Positions 50,142 to 60,928 of a stretch of DNA of 64,000 nucleotides are shown piece after piece (the stretch's first letter is position 1; each line of letters opens with the position of its first letter). The notes under the pieces are model-generated. The model ran no database searches, was not told the DNA's origin, and saw only the letters and a list, made by a program, of their open reading frames with translations. The DNA is from Gossypium raimondii (taxonomy: Eukaryota; Streptophyta; Magnoliopsida; Malvales; Malvaceae). The position numbers and the translations under genes are program-made. The stretch covers positions 43,937,192-44,001,191 of the forward strand of contig NC_068566.1 of NCBI RefSeq assembly GCF_025698545.1, read 5' to 3'.

Positions 50142-53100
50142 ATGCCACGCGAAGACGATGAAACGGAGCTCCGCCACTCGGTCGGCGTCACCGGGGGTCT
50201 CAAGAAACAATTGGAGGCTGCTGTGGCTGCAAATGAGACATTGATGAAGGAAAACCAGGAACTAAAACAAGAGGTGGGTCGTTTGAAAGCACAAATCAGT
50301 TCTCTTAAGGCACATGACAATGAGAGGAAATCATTGCTTTGGAAGAAGTTGCATAGTAACCCTGACGACCGCAATACGGGATCGTCGGGTTTTGTGGATT
50401 CAGAAAATGGATACCCGAAGCCGAGTTTTCACGAGTTGGCTATGAGGAAAGATAGGCAATTGGAAGCACCAAAACCACCACCACCATCATCAAGGTCTCA
50501 TCAAAAGGAAGTGAATGAAAACAAAGCTAAAACCCCGGCACTGGCACCGGCACCACCACCATTGCCAACGAAGTTGTTAGCTGGTTCGAGATCGGTCCGG
50601 CGCGTACCCGAAGTCGGGGAGCTTTACCGTTCTTTAACGAGGAAAGATGCCAACATGGAAAACAAGAGCAACATGACAACAACCCCATTGCTTGCATTCA
50701 CTAGGAACATGATTGGCGAAATCGAAAACCGATCAACATATGTTTCAGCTGTAAGTATACATCATCACTTCCAAATTCAAAACCCACATTTCTTTTGGCT
50801 TTATTGGTAAATTGACCCTTGAACCATACCCCAATTCTCTGGGGTTTTTTTGTCAGCAATGATATTTAAACTATCAATTTTATCTCAATTGGATGATATT
50901 GTTTTGGGGTAAATTGTGACAGAATTGATAGTTTAGATATAATTTCTAACAAAAAGAAACTTTAAGGACTAGTATGAGAATTGAGGTATAGCTATTTTAG
51001 CCTTTAATCAAAAGGGAAAATAGCATTTTTGACTCCTCTAAAAAAATTAATAACTCAATTTGAACTTTTTTAACACAAGTTTTCTAGTTTCAACCCTCGA
51101 AATTTTGTATTTTTATCTCGAAATTCCCGGCTTATGCATGTTTTTCAATCGAGGAACAGATCAAATCCGACGTGGAGAAACAAAAGGAGTTCATAAATTT
51201 CTTAATCTCAGAGGTCCAATCTGCAACGTTCAAAGACATAACAGATGTGGAAGGATTTGTGAAATGGTTAGATGGAGAGCTATCATCCCTTGTTGATGAA
51301 AGGGCCGTTCTGAAGCATTTCCCACAGTGGCCGGAGAGAAAAGCCGACGCCATGAGAGAAGCTGCTTTTAGCTACAGAGACTTGAAGAACCTTGAAGCTG
51401 AAGTGACGTCGTTTAAGGTCAATCCCAAAGAGTCTTTTAATTCAGAGCTTAAAAAGATGCAAGCATTGCAAGACAGGCGAGCATGTATAAACTGAATTAC
51501 TTGGGTTGAAATCGATTTTAGTCCATCTACCATACTCGATTTTGGTATTTAGTCCATCTACCATACTCTACTTTTATAACATCATTAGTTAGTCCAAATT
51601 GTACTTTAATGGCAAATGTTTTTTTGGACTAACTAACCATGTTATAAAAAAGGATAAAGCAATATTTAATCTCTAAACTTAATGATATTCTCCACTTTGG
51701 TCCTTGAGTTTTTTTTTATTCACCTTGATGACATGGCATTATGAGATTATGCCACATTATCACATTGATCTTTTTAGAAAAAATCTTTTATAGTTTCTAT
51801 AATTTTTACTTTTTTTTTTTTAGATTTTATGTAACTTTTTCAAAAGAAAAACTTAGGTGATGGCATGATACTCTAAGAGGGTGTCATGTCATCACATCAT
51901 AATAAATTTAAGTTTAAGGACCAAATTGGAAAAAGCTACCTAGATCTGGGACTAAAGTGAAACAAGAAAATGTTCAAGAATAAATTTGAAAAAAGTTACC
52001 AAATTCATTTGTAGGTTGCTTTATCACTTACAAAATGTAGATGAGACAAAATAAAGTGACAGGACTAAATCTCAAAGTCAAGCATAGTAAAAGGACCAAA
52101 ACCGTAATTTGACCGATTCCTTACTATAACTTGATATGTTGAACGAGTGGTATAAATTAATGCATGATGGTTGGTTTTTGGACTAAAATTTTTCAGGTTG
52201 GAACAAAGTGTGAATAACATAGAAAGGGTAAGAGAAAGCAGTGGGAAAAGATACAGAGAATTGCAGATCCCATGGGAATGGATGTTGGATACAGGTTTTA
52301 TTGGTCAGGTTGGTACATCCGACTTTAATTTCAAAAACTGACCAATATTTTTTTCTCATTTTACCTAATATTCAACTAAAGAGTGCATTTAAAGGGATCA
52401 TCAAATTTATGAAACTAACCTTGCTAAAACTTCATGTTAATTGAGCATGTAATAGTTTAGGGTTTGCGAGTTAGAGTTTTGAAGTTATATCATTTTGGGT
52501 TCTCTTCTCTGGATTTAATAGTTGAGTTTAAATTATTTTAGATTTTTATTTAAATTATTTCGAGTTTAGATTATTTAAGTTTGTCAATTGAATACTTTAA
52601 GTAGAATCATTTTAAATTAGGTCATTTAGGTTTGTTATGGAGATAATATCAAAGGACGAACCGGGGCTTTGACCTCACTTTAACTAAATAATGCTGGGGG
52701 TGGATATATCAATTCATCCGTTGAAGATGTTTTTAGGTCAACCAATTCAAGTCTTAAAATTTTTGGATCATTTTGGGTTTTGGTTGATTTTGAGTTTAAA
52801 TCATTTAAGTTTACTAATCTTAGCTCATTTTGGATTTTATCACTCTAGCTTGACGGTCGAGTTTAGATAATTTTAAGTTACTTATTTAAATCATTTTAGA
52901 TTTGAATGGTTAGAGTTTGTTGGTTGGGTCTTTTAGGTTATATCATTTCAAGTTTGATACAGGGAAGGGGCAAGAGCTTTGTCCCCACCTTGATTATATG
53001 GTATAATTCCCTTTTTAGTCCCTCTTAAAATGAATAGCTCAATTTTAATCCCTCTTAGCTTTGGCTAGATGAAAAGAATGCATTTTTGGCCCCTCCAAAT

Positions 53101-54511
53101 AATTATTTATTCAATTTAGACTAATTTAAAACAAAAATTTTCACCTTTATCCCTTTTTTTTTTTAAATTTTATCCCGGTCCCTCACCATAAAATTCCTAT
53201 CTTCATCCCTGGTTTAACAATTGTAGTCCGATTACTTATTTAGATAATTTCATAATACTATTTAATTTGAGTTTGAGTTGTTAACTTTTCTATAATCAAA
53301 TCAGATTTTGTCGAGTTGGAATTTAGATCAACATATCCAGCGAAGATATAATACACCAAAAACAATCCTTGATTTTGGCTGCAAATTTTTGCAGATGAAA
53401 TTCAGCTCATTGAAGCTAGCCCAAGAATACATGAAAAGGACAGCTAAAGAACTGCAATCCCATGAATGCTCTCAAGTTAACAATCTCTTGCTTCAAGGAG
53501 TTCGATTTGCATACAGAGTTCACCAGGTAACCCTTCATTTCGTCTTTAAAAAAGGGCTTAATTGCATCAAACATCCACAAAATATTACCCTAATTCTAAA
53601 TTAGTCCATAAACTTCAAAACATTCATAAAAATATCAGTATTGCATCAACCAAGTATTTCTGTCAACTTAGCAGCAAATTTAGAAGGAAAATGCTAATTA
53701 GATCTATCATGATGCATATTGTAAATATATAAATCGATATTGTAAATATATGTGTACTTATCGCCAAGGGCAAAACTAGAACTTTTTTTTTGGAGAGCAA
53801 AATTAAATTATAAAATTTTAAGAGCTAAAATGTAATTTTTATCATTATTTTTATAAGGAGTAAACCATAATTTTATCATTTTTGGAAGTCCATGTGTAAT
53901 TTTACCATATATTAACTTATAACTTTACAAATTCGAAAGGGTTTGAAGGGGAATTTTCTCATTTGAGGGAGGGGAGCAAGGCACTGCTTGTCCCTACATT
54001 ACACATAAACAGTTTAGATCTAATGTGCTTAAAAGATAAATGAAAATTGTGCCAAAATTTAGAAGAGCTTTAAATATGCTTTCACATCATATCGGAGCTA
54101 TAATTTAACACTCAAGCTAACGAATTACCAAAAGAACCTAATTGATATAATATTATTACTTTGAGAATTAACTCAATCAAAACGTTTTGAAGTTTAGGAC
54201 CAATGTAAAATTTGGGCCATGGTTTGAGCACATCCGATACATTTAATCTGTAAAAATTAGTATCTTAAGAATCAAACATGTGATCAAACCAATTAGACTA
54301 TCAATTTTCGATTTAATAAATTCAACAATATTTAATTAAAAAAACCATAATCTGTTCAAATGTAATTCTTTTTATCTCAATTTTTATTTATTTATTATCG
54401 ATCTATAATGATTTGCTCTAATTTCAGTTCGCAGGTGGGTTTGATGCAGACACCATTCGAGCATTCGAAGATTTAAAGAAGACCAGCAACATTAGTAACC
54501 CTAAACAATAG
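50142..54511 (+). CDS. CHUP1-like coiled-coil protein (At1g07120 type)
   Basis: Five exons are inferred: 50142-50750, 51160-51476, 52197-52308, 53395-53526 and 54428-54511, coding 417 residues in consistent phase. The N-terminus has a coiled coil (about 17-70, LKKQLEAAVAANETLMKEN onward), followed by a Pro-rich region (about 105-150, PPPPSS and APAPPPLPTK) and the motif SVRRVPEVGELYRSL. The C-terminal 200 residues carry the conserved CHUP1-family domain: FVKWLDGELSSLVDERAVLK, FPQWPERKADAMREAA, QIPWEWMLDTGFIGQ and GVRFAYRVHQFAGGFD. CHUP1 positions chloroplasts on actin; the short homologues lack its outer-envelope anchor and several act on microtubules, so the exact role is open. Intron 2 appears to start with GC (CAG|GCGAGC) instead of GT, because QDR-LEQSVNN is conserved across that junction. 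Introns 2 and 4 carry repeat-like sequence. Confidence 0.9.
51511..52115. repeat. MITE-like repeat in intron 2 of the CHUP1-like gene
   Basis: The left end (CGATTTTAGTCCATCTACCA and a second copy of TTTAGTCCATCTACCATACT) is roughly complementary to the right end (GGACTAAATCTCAAAGTC, CATAGTAAAAGGACCAAAAC). A second inverted pair, GATGACATGGCAT and TGATGGCATGATA, lies inside. Target duplications were not identified. Confidence 0.45.
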
Positions 54512-54559
54512 CCTGAGACAAATGGAAATGCTTTGTTTAAAATATCCTCTAAGTTGATC

Positions 54560-54870
54560 TACTTTTATAGATTTGAAATTTAGTTTTTCTGTTTTTTTAA
54601 TTTAATTTTTCTATTTTCTGGATTTCAAATTTTAAGTCTAATTACTAACATCATTAAAATTCTTCTCTTAATTTCGTTGATGTGACATTTCAAATAAGAA
54701 AATACTTAATTGACAACCATGTAACAAAAATGGCGATGTAACAGAAGAATTTTAATGATGTTAACGATTGGATATATATTTTCAAATCTGAAAAATACAG
54801 GGATTATATTTTTAAAATAAAATTAAGAGGCTAAATTCCAAATATATGAAGAAGTATTCACATATTAACT
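54560..54870. repeat. Hairpin MITE downstream of the CHUP1-like gene
   Basis: CATCATTAAAATTCTTCT (54648-54665) is complementary to AGAAGAATTTTAATGATG (54743-54760), and the outer flanks also pair loosely (TTGAAATTTAG with CTAAATTCCAAA). It is a short non-coding inverted repeat. Confidence 0.6.
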
Positions 54871-55724
54871 AAATGTCTTTTTTAATTGGTTGTTAATTAG
54901 CCTTTAAAAGAATACTTACTAATAGAATTATTCAATATTTGCAATTTGAATATATATGTATAATTTCGGCTTGATCCAATTTTATGGTTAATTTTACTAT
55001 TCATATATATGTATAAATAGGAAGAATCAAGTGTAGAATTAAAATAGTTTTACAAATTTTAATAGCTTTTTATATGACTAATATTTTAAGAACACGATAG
55101 TTAGAGGTAAAGATGAACCCAGAAAATTTTCCAAAGAGCTAAATTGAGTTATAAATTTTGGGGTTGATATATAAGTTTTCTTTATATTAACTTAAAAATT
55201 TTACAATTTTAAAGGAGCTAAACTATGAATTTACTTTTTAGAGGACCATAATTGAATTATAAATTTTAAGTTTAAAATACAATTTTACTATTGTATTAAC
55301 ATAAATTTTGTAATTAGAAGACTTAAATTAAATTATATTTGTTTGCAAAGACTAGAAAAGTAATTTAATAATTTAAACCAAAGGCCAAGGACCAACGGTG
55401 TGTCCCCCTTGGCCTTAAATGCATATTAATAAAGACGATATTTTTTATAAATATGATAAAAAAATTATATCAATTTAAAATTTTACATGCATGATAAATA
55501 TAAATACAAATATAGATAGATTTAAGGATTATATTGTTAAAATATAAATATTATGTAATTGAAGTTGTAGTAACCCAATTTTGCCCGACCCAATATATAA
55601 ATCCAAATAAAAATAAAATAAATAAAACCCAAATCAGGCTCAAACCAATACAAAACCCTAAAAGCCCAATCAACTAAAGCCCAAAACTTTAAAAATTTCA
55701 GAAAACCCTAACTACCCTAACCGT
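54871..55724. other. Intergenic sequence with an LTR-like start
   Basis: AT-rich repeat debris. At about 55567 the phrase TGTAGTAACCCAATTTTGCC resembles a gypsy LTR beginning, but it is cut at about 55725 by the DNA element that follows. Confidence 0.4.
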
Positions 55725-56632
55725 ACGTTTGGTTCACTGGAATGGAATAAGGTTGCAATAGAATAGGACTGTAATGGAATAAAACTGTAATGGAATAGAG
55801 TTGTAATCAGTGATTCAGGGTCTGTTTGATTGGCAATAAAATATTTTCCATAAAATGATTTCTGGAAAATGTTTTACTTTTCTATAAAATGATTTCTTGG
55901 AAAATATTTTACGGTGTTTGATTGAATCATGTAAAATATTTTACATTGTTTGATGATTTCCTAAAAATATTTTCAGGAAAAGTTGTTTTACATATATTAA
56001 TAAATTTATATACATATTAATAAATTTTTATATTTTAAATTATTTTTACACATATTGTAATGATTTATTTATAAATAATTTTTTATTAATAAAAGTTTTA
56101 TCTAATTAAATTCCAAATGTTCATCTATTTGTAGATTATACCGATTTGATTTTACTTCTTCATTATTAAAACATTTATTTGTATTTAAATTTTATATTAA
56201 TTTGATTCTACTTTTATCCAATATGATTCTTGTGATACATATATTTAGCATGGGATTTAAATTAAAATAAAAATCTGTAATTATTAGAAAATTTCATTTT
56301 TTTAAAAACTAGTATATTGTATTAACTCGTACTAAATGATATGTCAAACTTAAATTGCTACATTAATATATATTGGGTAACTAATGCAAGTGTAATATGC
56401 AATTAAAAGCTAGAATTTAAATGTTACCAACACAAGAAATAAAGACGAGATAATAAAATTATTGAAAAGAAAAGCAAAACAGTAATCCATAACACAACAA
56501 GAAACTAGTTATATTGTTGTTCTCTTTTTTCTATCCAAACCCAAAACAAAACATCAAAACCGCATTTAGTACTGCCAAAGTCTTTTATGGTTCCATCTAA
56601 GATTTGCAATAAATGAATTTGAAACTACTTAG

Positions 56633-56745
56633 GACCAATGTCTTTGAGAGCACAGATCTGCTCTTCCCCATTGCGAACATAACAGACACAACCGGTCTTT
56701 CCCTCAAAAAACCATCCTTGATCGCAATCACACCAAAACACTTGA
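56633..56745 (-). other. Exon-like fragment inside the Harbinger-like element
   Basis: On the minus strand an acceptor-like TTCAAG precedes a frame reading VFWCDCDQGWFFEGKTGCVC, then YVRNGEEQICALKDIGPK and a stop. The cysteine spacing and the sudden return to 3'-UTR-like sequence suggest a genuine last exon. I do not recognise the family. A second frame is also open over most of it, so this remains tentative. Confidence 0.35.
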
Positions 56746-57564
56746 ATGTAAAATTATATAACTACCATCTTCATGATATGTAAATTGGAACCAACATTTT
56801 CATGTTTGGATATATGGACATCACATCAGGCACCAGTCGCAAGAGATATTAGTAAAATGAAACTCATATTTTCATGTTTAGAATGTGTTTGTCATGTATA
56901 TATAGACATTTGCATCAGGTACAAGTCGTGTGAGTTAAGATAATTTATAACAACCCGGTAAAATTATAGCAGAACATATATAAAAGAACAATACAGTTCA
57001 GCTAGTACAACATGAGAAAAATGACTATATTTCCCTAAAAGAATATGGGGTTTAATAAAGTTCCCCGAATCATAAGGCTAGGAAATTATAGAAGAAAAAG
57101 ACAGAAATCGATCAAATATAAACCTCTCATTCACAATTTTAATCGCACTCCTCATACAGAGAAGAAAGAGGTCAAAACTTGCTCTTAGAACTTTTGATGA
57201 GGTATTGTCCACTTAGGCTCATTGAACCTCACAATCTTGCTCTTAGAACTTTTGACAGTATGTTACATACATTTCAAACTGGATTATATCATTTAGGGGT
57301 TATATCATTTGGTATAATTTGTTTAATCATTTCCTTTAAAACAATCATTAATGCATAGTTGTCTCAAAATTGAATTGTAAGCTTTTACAAAGGCCTAAAA
57401 GCTAATCTACATCAAATTTTAACTTTTACAAATAAATCAAAGCAAAAAAAGAAGTCATAGCTTCTTTAAAAGTTCCAAATTTAACATCCAATTAAACAAA
57501 CATAACGACTCAAGATACACCGTTTACATAATAAAAACAAAACAAAATTCAAGTATTCGTTACC

Positions 57565-57753
57565 TTGACTTTTCTTTCCTATGAACAATCAATGATGAAA
57601 GAGACATTAGATCAAGATTTGAAGCTGAAAGTTGAGGTAATGGAGAAATCAGTTGTGGAAGCACAAAAGAAAAAGAGTTTCTGGACTTTGGTCTCCTCTG
57701 CAACAATTCTTTTGACATCAGTAAACTTTACATATGCTGCAAGACGATTTTGA
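57565..57753 (+). other. Tail-anchor exon-like fragment inside the Harbinger-like element
   Basis: The frame reads through a charged helical stretch (KETLDQDLKLKVEVMEKSVV, EAQKKK), then a hydrophobic segment (FWTLVSSATILLTSVNFTYA), and ends AARRF with a stop at 57751-57753. This is the typical C-terminus of a coiled-coil, tail-anchored protein. There is no upstream exon or ATG in a sensible position, and sequence after the stop looks like 3' UTR. It is likely a captured last exon; the parent gene is unknown to me. Confidence 0.4.
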
Positions 57754-60505
57754 GTGATTTGCTCAGTTGAAACTTTGTTTTCAGCACAATGTGACAAGTT
57801 AACATGTATTGTTTTGCTTAGTGATAAATAATATGTTTTTTTTTAAGTAACATCAAGGAATGAGCATGATTTCTATATGCTAATGCCTCATATTTTTGGA
57901 TTATCCTGGTCTGCTGTCAGCTTGATCTTTACCATGTTGCTTATACTCTATATGTCATCAAATCAATAATATGTTGCTCATATTTTTGAATGGATCAGAT
58001 TTGTTTTAGATTAGATCAACTCGAGTTTTAAAATTTTTGGATTATTTCTGCTCTAAGTCTTCATTTAAGGTTTGAGAGGCTGAGGTTTTTTTATACCAGG
58101 TCAATACAAGTTCGATCATATTGGGTCCAAGCCAGTTTAGGGTTTCAGAGATAAATTCAAAGGTCTAGCTGACAACAACAGCAAGAATAGGACTCTCAAA
58201 CTTTTGAAAATAATCTAAGCCTAGACGGCTACAACTAACAAAGCAAATAATCCTGTTGTGATAACAAAGTATTCTAATAGTATGTGCATTCAGATTCTTT
58301 AGCAACAACATTCAAAGATATCTCAATCTTAAAATACAATCTCAATAATATTACTCATAGAGAACCAGTAGATCAATGCAATGAAGTTCCTAAATCACAT
58401 TGAATAACTTAAAAACTATACTAAAATGCAACATTTTCCATTAATTTCTCACTTACTAAGCTGAAGCATTGTCAAAAGACTCACATTTTCAATTCTTTTC
58501 CAACTTACCAAGCTTAAGCAAAACACCAAGACTTGCATTACAAAAAAAATACAATATAAAGGACAAACAGAGGATAGAATTAAACATCACAGACATTACC
58601 TTATGCAAAATACAACGAGAATAAAACAGCTTAAAAACACAACGAAAAACCATTCTCAGGGCATAGACATTACGATAGGGTTAGAGATTTGGAAGTTTGT
58701 AGGGCAGTAAAGCAAAAGTTAAAATTAGCAACATTATTACCCAAAAAATCAAAATACAACGCAAACAAATTATGAGCATCAACGAGTAAACAAACGGTTT
58801 ACCTTAAATACGAATTTGTTGGCGATTCGGGAATAAACAAACCCTTAAATGCTTGATTCTGGAACTGGTGGAGGATTGGTGGAGGACGGAGGTAGCTTGA
58901 TGCCTTGATTTTGGATTTGGGAAAAAAAAGGAGGAGGGGAGATAGGGTTAGGGAAGACTGTCGGCAGTAAAACAAAACGCAAATGTTGTGGATACAACTT
59001 AAAAATTAACAACAATAGCAGAGATGATGAGGAGCTGTGGAAATGGTTTCAAGGGTGAATAGATGAGCTGTGGAAAATGTGTTACTGATTTCTAAGGGGT
59101 AAGACATTTTCCGGAAATATGGGTTGATTTTCCCGTGTTGCGGAATTGATTTTCCAAAAGGAAAATATTTTCCTCCAATCAAACACTGGAAAATGGGGAA
59201 AACCAATTTCGAAAAATATTTTCCCCTATCAAACAGACCCTCAATTGTTTAGTTGAATATAATGGAATAGAACTGTAATAGTATTATTTTGTTTGGTTGA
59301 ATGGAATAGATTTGTAATAGTATAAGGAAAAGAGCTAAAATGACCAGAATACCCTTAGCAAAAAAATTTTAGGTAGATGATTCTTATTATTAAATTTTAA
59401 TAAGATTATTATTAAATATAATTTAATAAAAATAATATATAATTTAATAGCATTCTTAATATAATTATTTTTATATTAAAATATTTAAAATATTTTATTT
59501 ATTACATTTTAAAATAATACGCTATTATTTAAATCCACTGCTTCTCAAGTTATCTCCATTATAGTTGACACATAATTATGTGTTTATTTTTGTAAAATAT
59601 TAAAAAACCAAAATATATCCTTTAATTAAATTTAGTGATCATTTTGTAATTTTTTAAAATTAAATGACCAAAATATAAACTTACTAATAATTTAATTACT
59701 TGAGTGCAATTTACCCATAAAATCCCACCAAATACCAAAGCCACCGATGCTTCAACCAATGAAACAAAAGCGGGAAACTCTCCTATAAAGCAACAATCAG
59801 TAATTAATTTCCTTCGGTTACCTAAATAGTCCCCTTCTCAACCTTCTTCAACCTTTCATTTCCTGCAAAAATGCCCTTTCCAGATCCTACATCCACCCAA
59901 GACTCTCCTCCCTTGAATCAGAAAACATATGTTCAAAGCAATAAACATATGCCCTTCTCTGGAAAAATCAAGAACTCCGTCTCACAGGCATTGATGTATC
60001 CCTCGTTTTAATCCTTCAATAGCCAACAGATGGGCAACAACATTCTAACATTTTTATTTTATCTAAAATGGTAAAATATGTATCCTTCCATTCTTATCTA
60101 CTTATTATGCTTAAAAATTTTGAGTGTTTGACATTGAGATGATTGAGTCTCTTTTTTTAAAGATAAATGTTAATAAAATTTTGTTTTTTTTCGGCCATGG
60201 TTTACTTACTGCAATGTTTAAATTAAAGTGTTGCTATTTTTTTATTGATTTTCTTTGTTTAACTTTGGAGTTTTTAATTATTTTCTGCATGGGTAAATTG
60301 GGTAAAACAAAAAGAAATATATTTCGAGAATCGCAGAATAACCCATTCAAAGGTGGGCGTGCGTAATGGTGATTACGGGACTTTGCCGCTTAGTCCCGGA
60401 ATGACCATTTGGTTGAATGGTCATTCAGCCAATCAAACACCTGCTTCACTGTGGCGGGGTGAATACACCCGGAATGACTTAGCCATTTAAGTGAACCAAA
60501 CATCG

Positions 60506-60928
60506 TGTAAAGCTTTCAGCCTCCGCTCTTCGCCACGTCAGCAGGCATGCTTCTCGAAGTCCCCTCGCCCCGAGGTCTGCCTTCTCTGCTGCCATTTCAC
60601 CAAAATGGCAAGGGTATGCTTCTCCCATCGTCGTTGACCACAAACGCCTACAAAGAAAAAAAACCAAGACAGATGATAAAAATAGCAGAAACAACAAAAG
60701 AAAGAAAAGAAAATATATGTATAATCAGCTATAAAAGCTAGAAGATTGAGATGTATTGGATGCAAAAAGAAAAAATACAAAAAAAGCAACAAGTTTTAAA
60801 AAAGAGGTAATTTGTTTTTATCTATTTTATTTTTGCGAAAATAAAAATAAAAATAATATCTTCTTACCTGCGTCATTTGTTCTTCGCTGTGTGAGGCCAA
60901 GGCAACTGTCTCTGATGAAAGATGTCGA
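60506..60928 (-). other. Two exon-like blocks of a broken gene
   Basis: On the minus strand a block ending GACGCAG|GTAAGAAG (donor at about 60876) is followed by an AT-rich gap and a strong acceptor TTTTCTTTGTAG|GCG (about 60653). Both blocks are GC-richer than their surroundings. One frame stays open across the splice (QRRTNDA-GVCGQRRWEKHTL) until a stop near 60538; two other frames are partly open. The left side ends at the outer DNA element and the right side at the TGTCGAAA element, so both flanks of the original gene are missing. Not recognised. Confidence 0.3.

Larger units (their letters stand above)
55818..59240. mobile_element. PIF/Harbinger-like element carrying gene-like fragments
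   Basis: The termini GGGTCTGTTTGAT and ATCAAACAGACCC are a 13-bp perfect inverted repeat flanked by TCA on both sides (55815-55817 and 59241-59243). This matches the GG(G/C)..TGTTTG ends and 3-bp TNA targets of PIF/Harbinger and Tourist elements. Subterminal regions at both ends are packed with GGAAAATATTTTCC-like palindromes and TGTTTGATT motifs. No DDE transposase or Myb-like frame is visible, so it is non-autonomous. Inside are protein-like segments at 56633-56745 (-) and 57565-57753 (+), and a leader-like pyrimidine-rich block with a donor at about 58800-58990 (-). Confidence 0.75.
55725..60503. mobile_element. Outer DNA-transposon-like element, interrupted
   Basis: GTTTGGTTCACT (55727-55738) and its exact complement AGTGAACCAAAC (60490-60501) form a 12-bp inverted pair. 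Just inside the left end is an array of about four GGAATAGNNNTGTAAT-like units (55740-55810), which resumes at 59255-59330 on the other side of the inner element. The two parts therefore belong to one element of roughly 1.35 kb that was split by the insertion at 55818. Target duplications are not clear, and the superfamily is undecided (hAT is possible). Confidence 0.45.

Noticed and set aside
60479-60697. Minus-strand frame MGEAYPCHFGEM... as a complete small gene
   Set aside because: It runs into the end of the outer transposon, and a competing frame continues across a better splice junction; kept only as an exon-like remnant.
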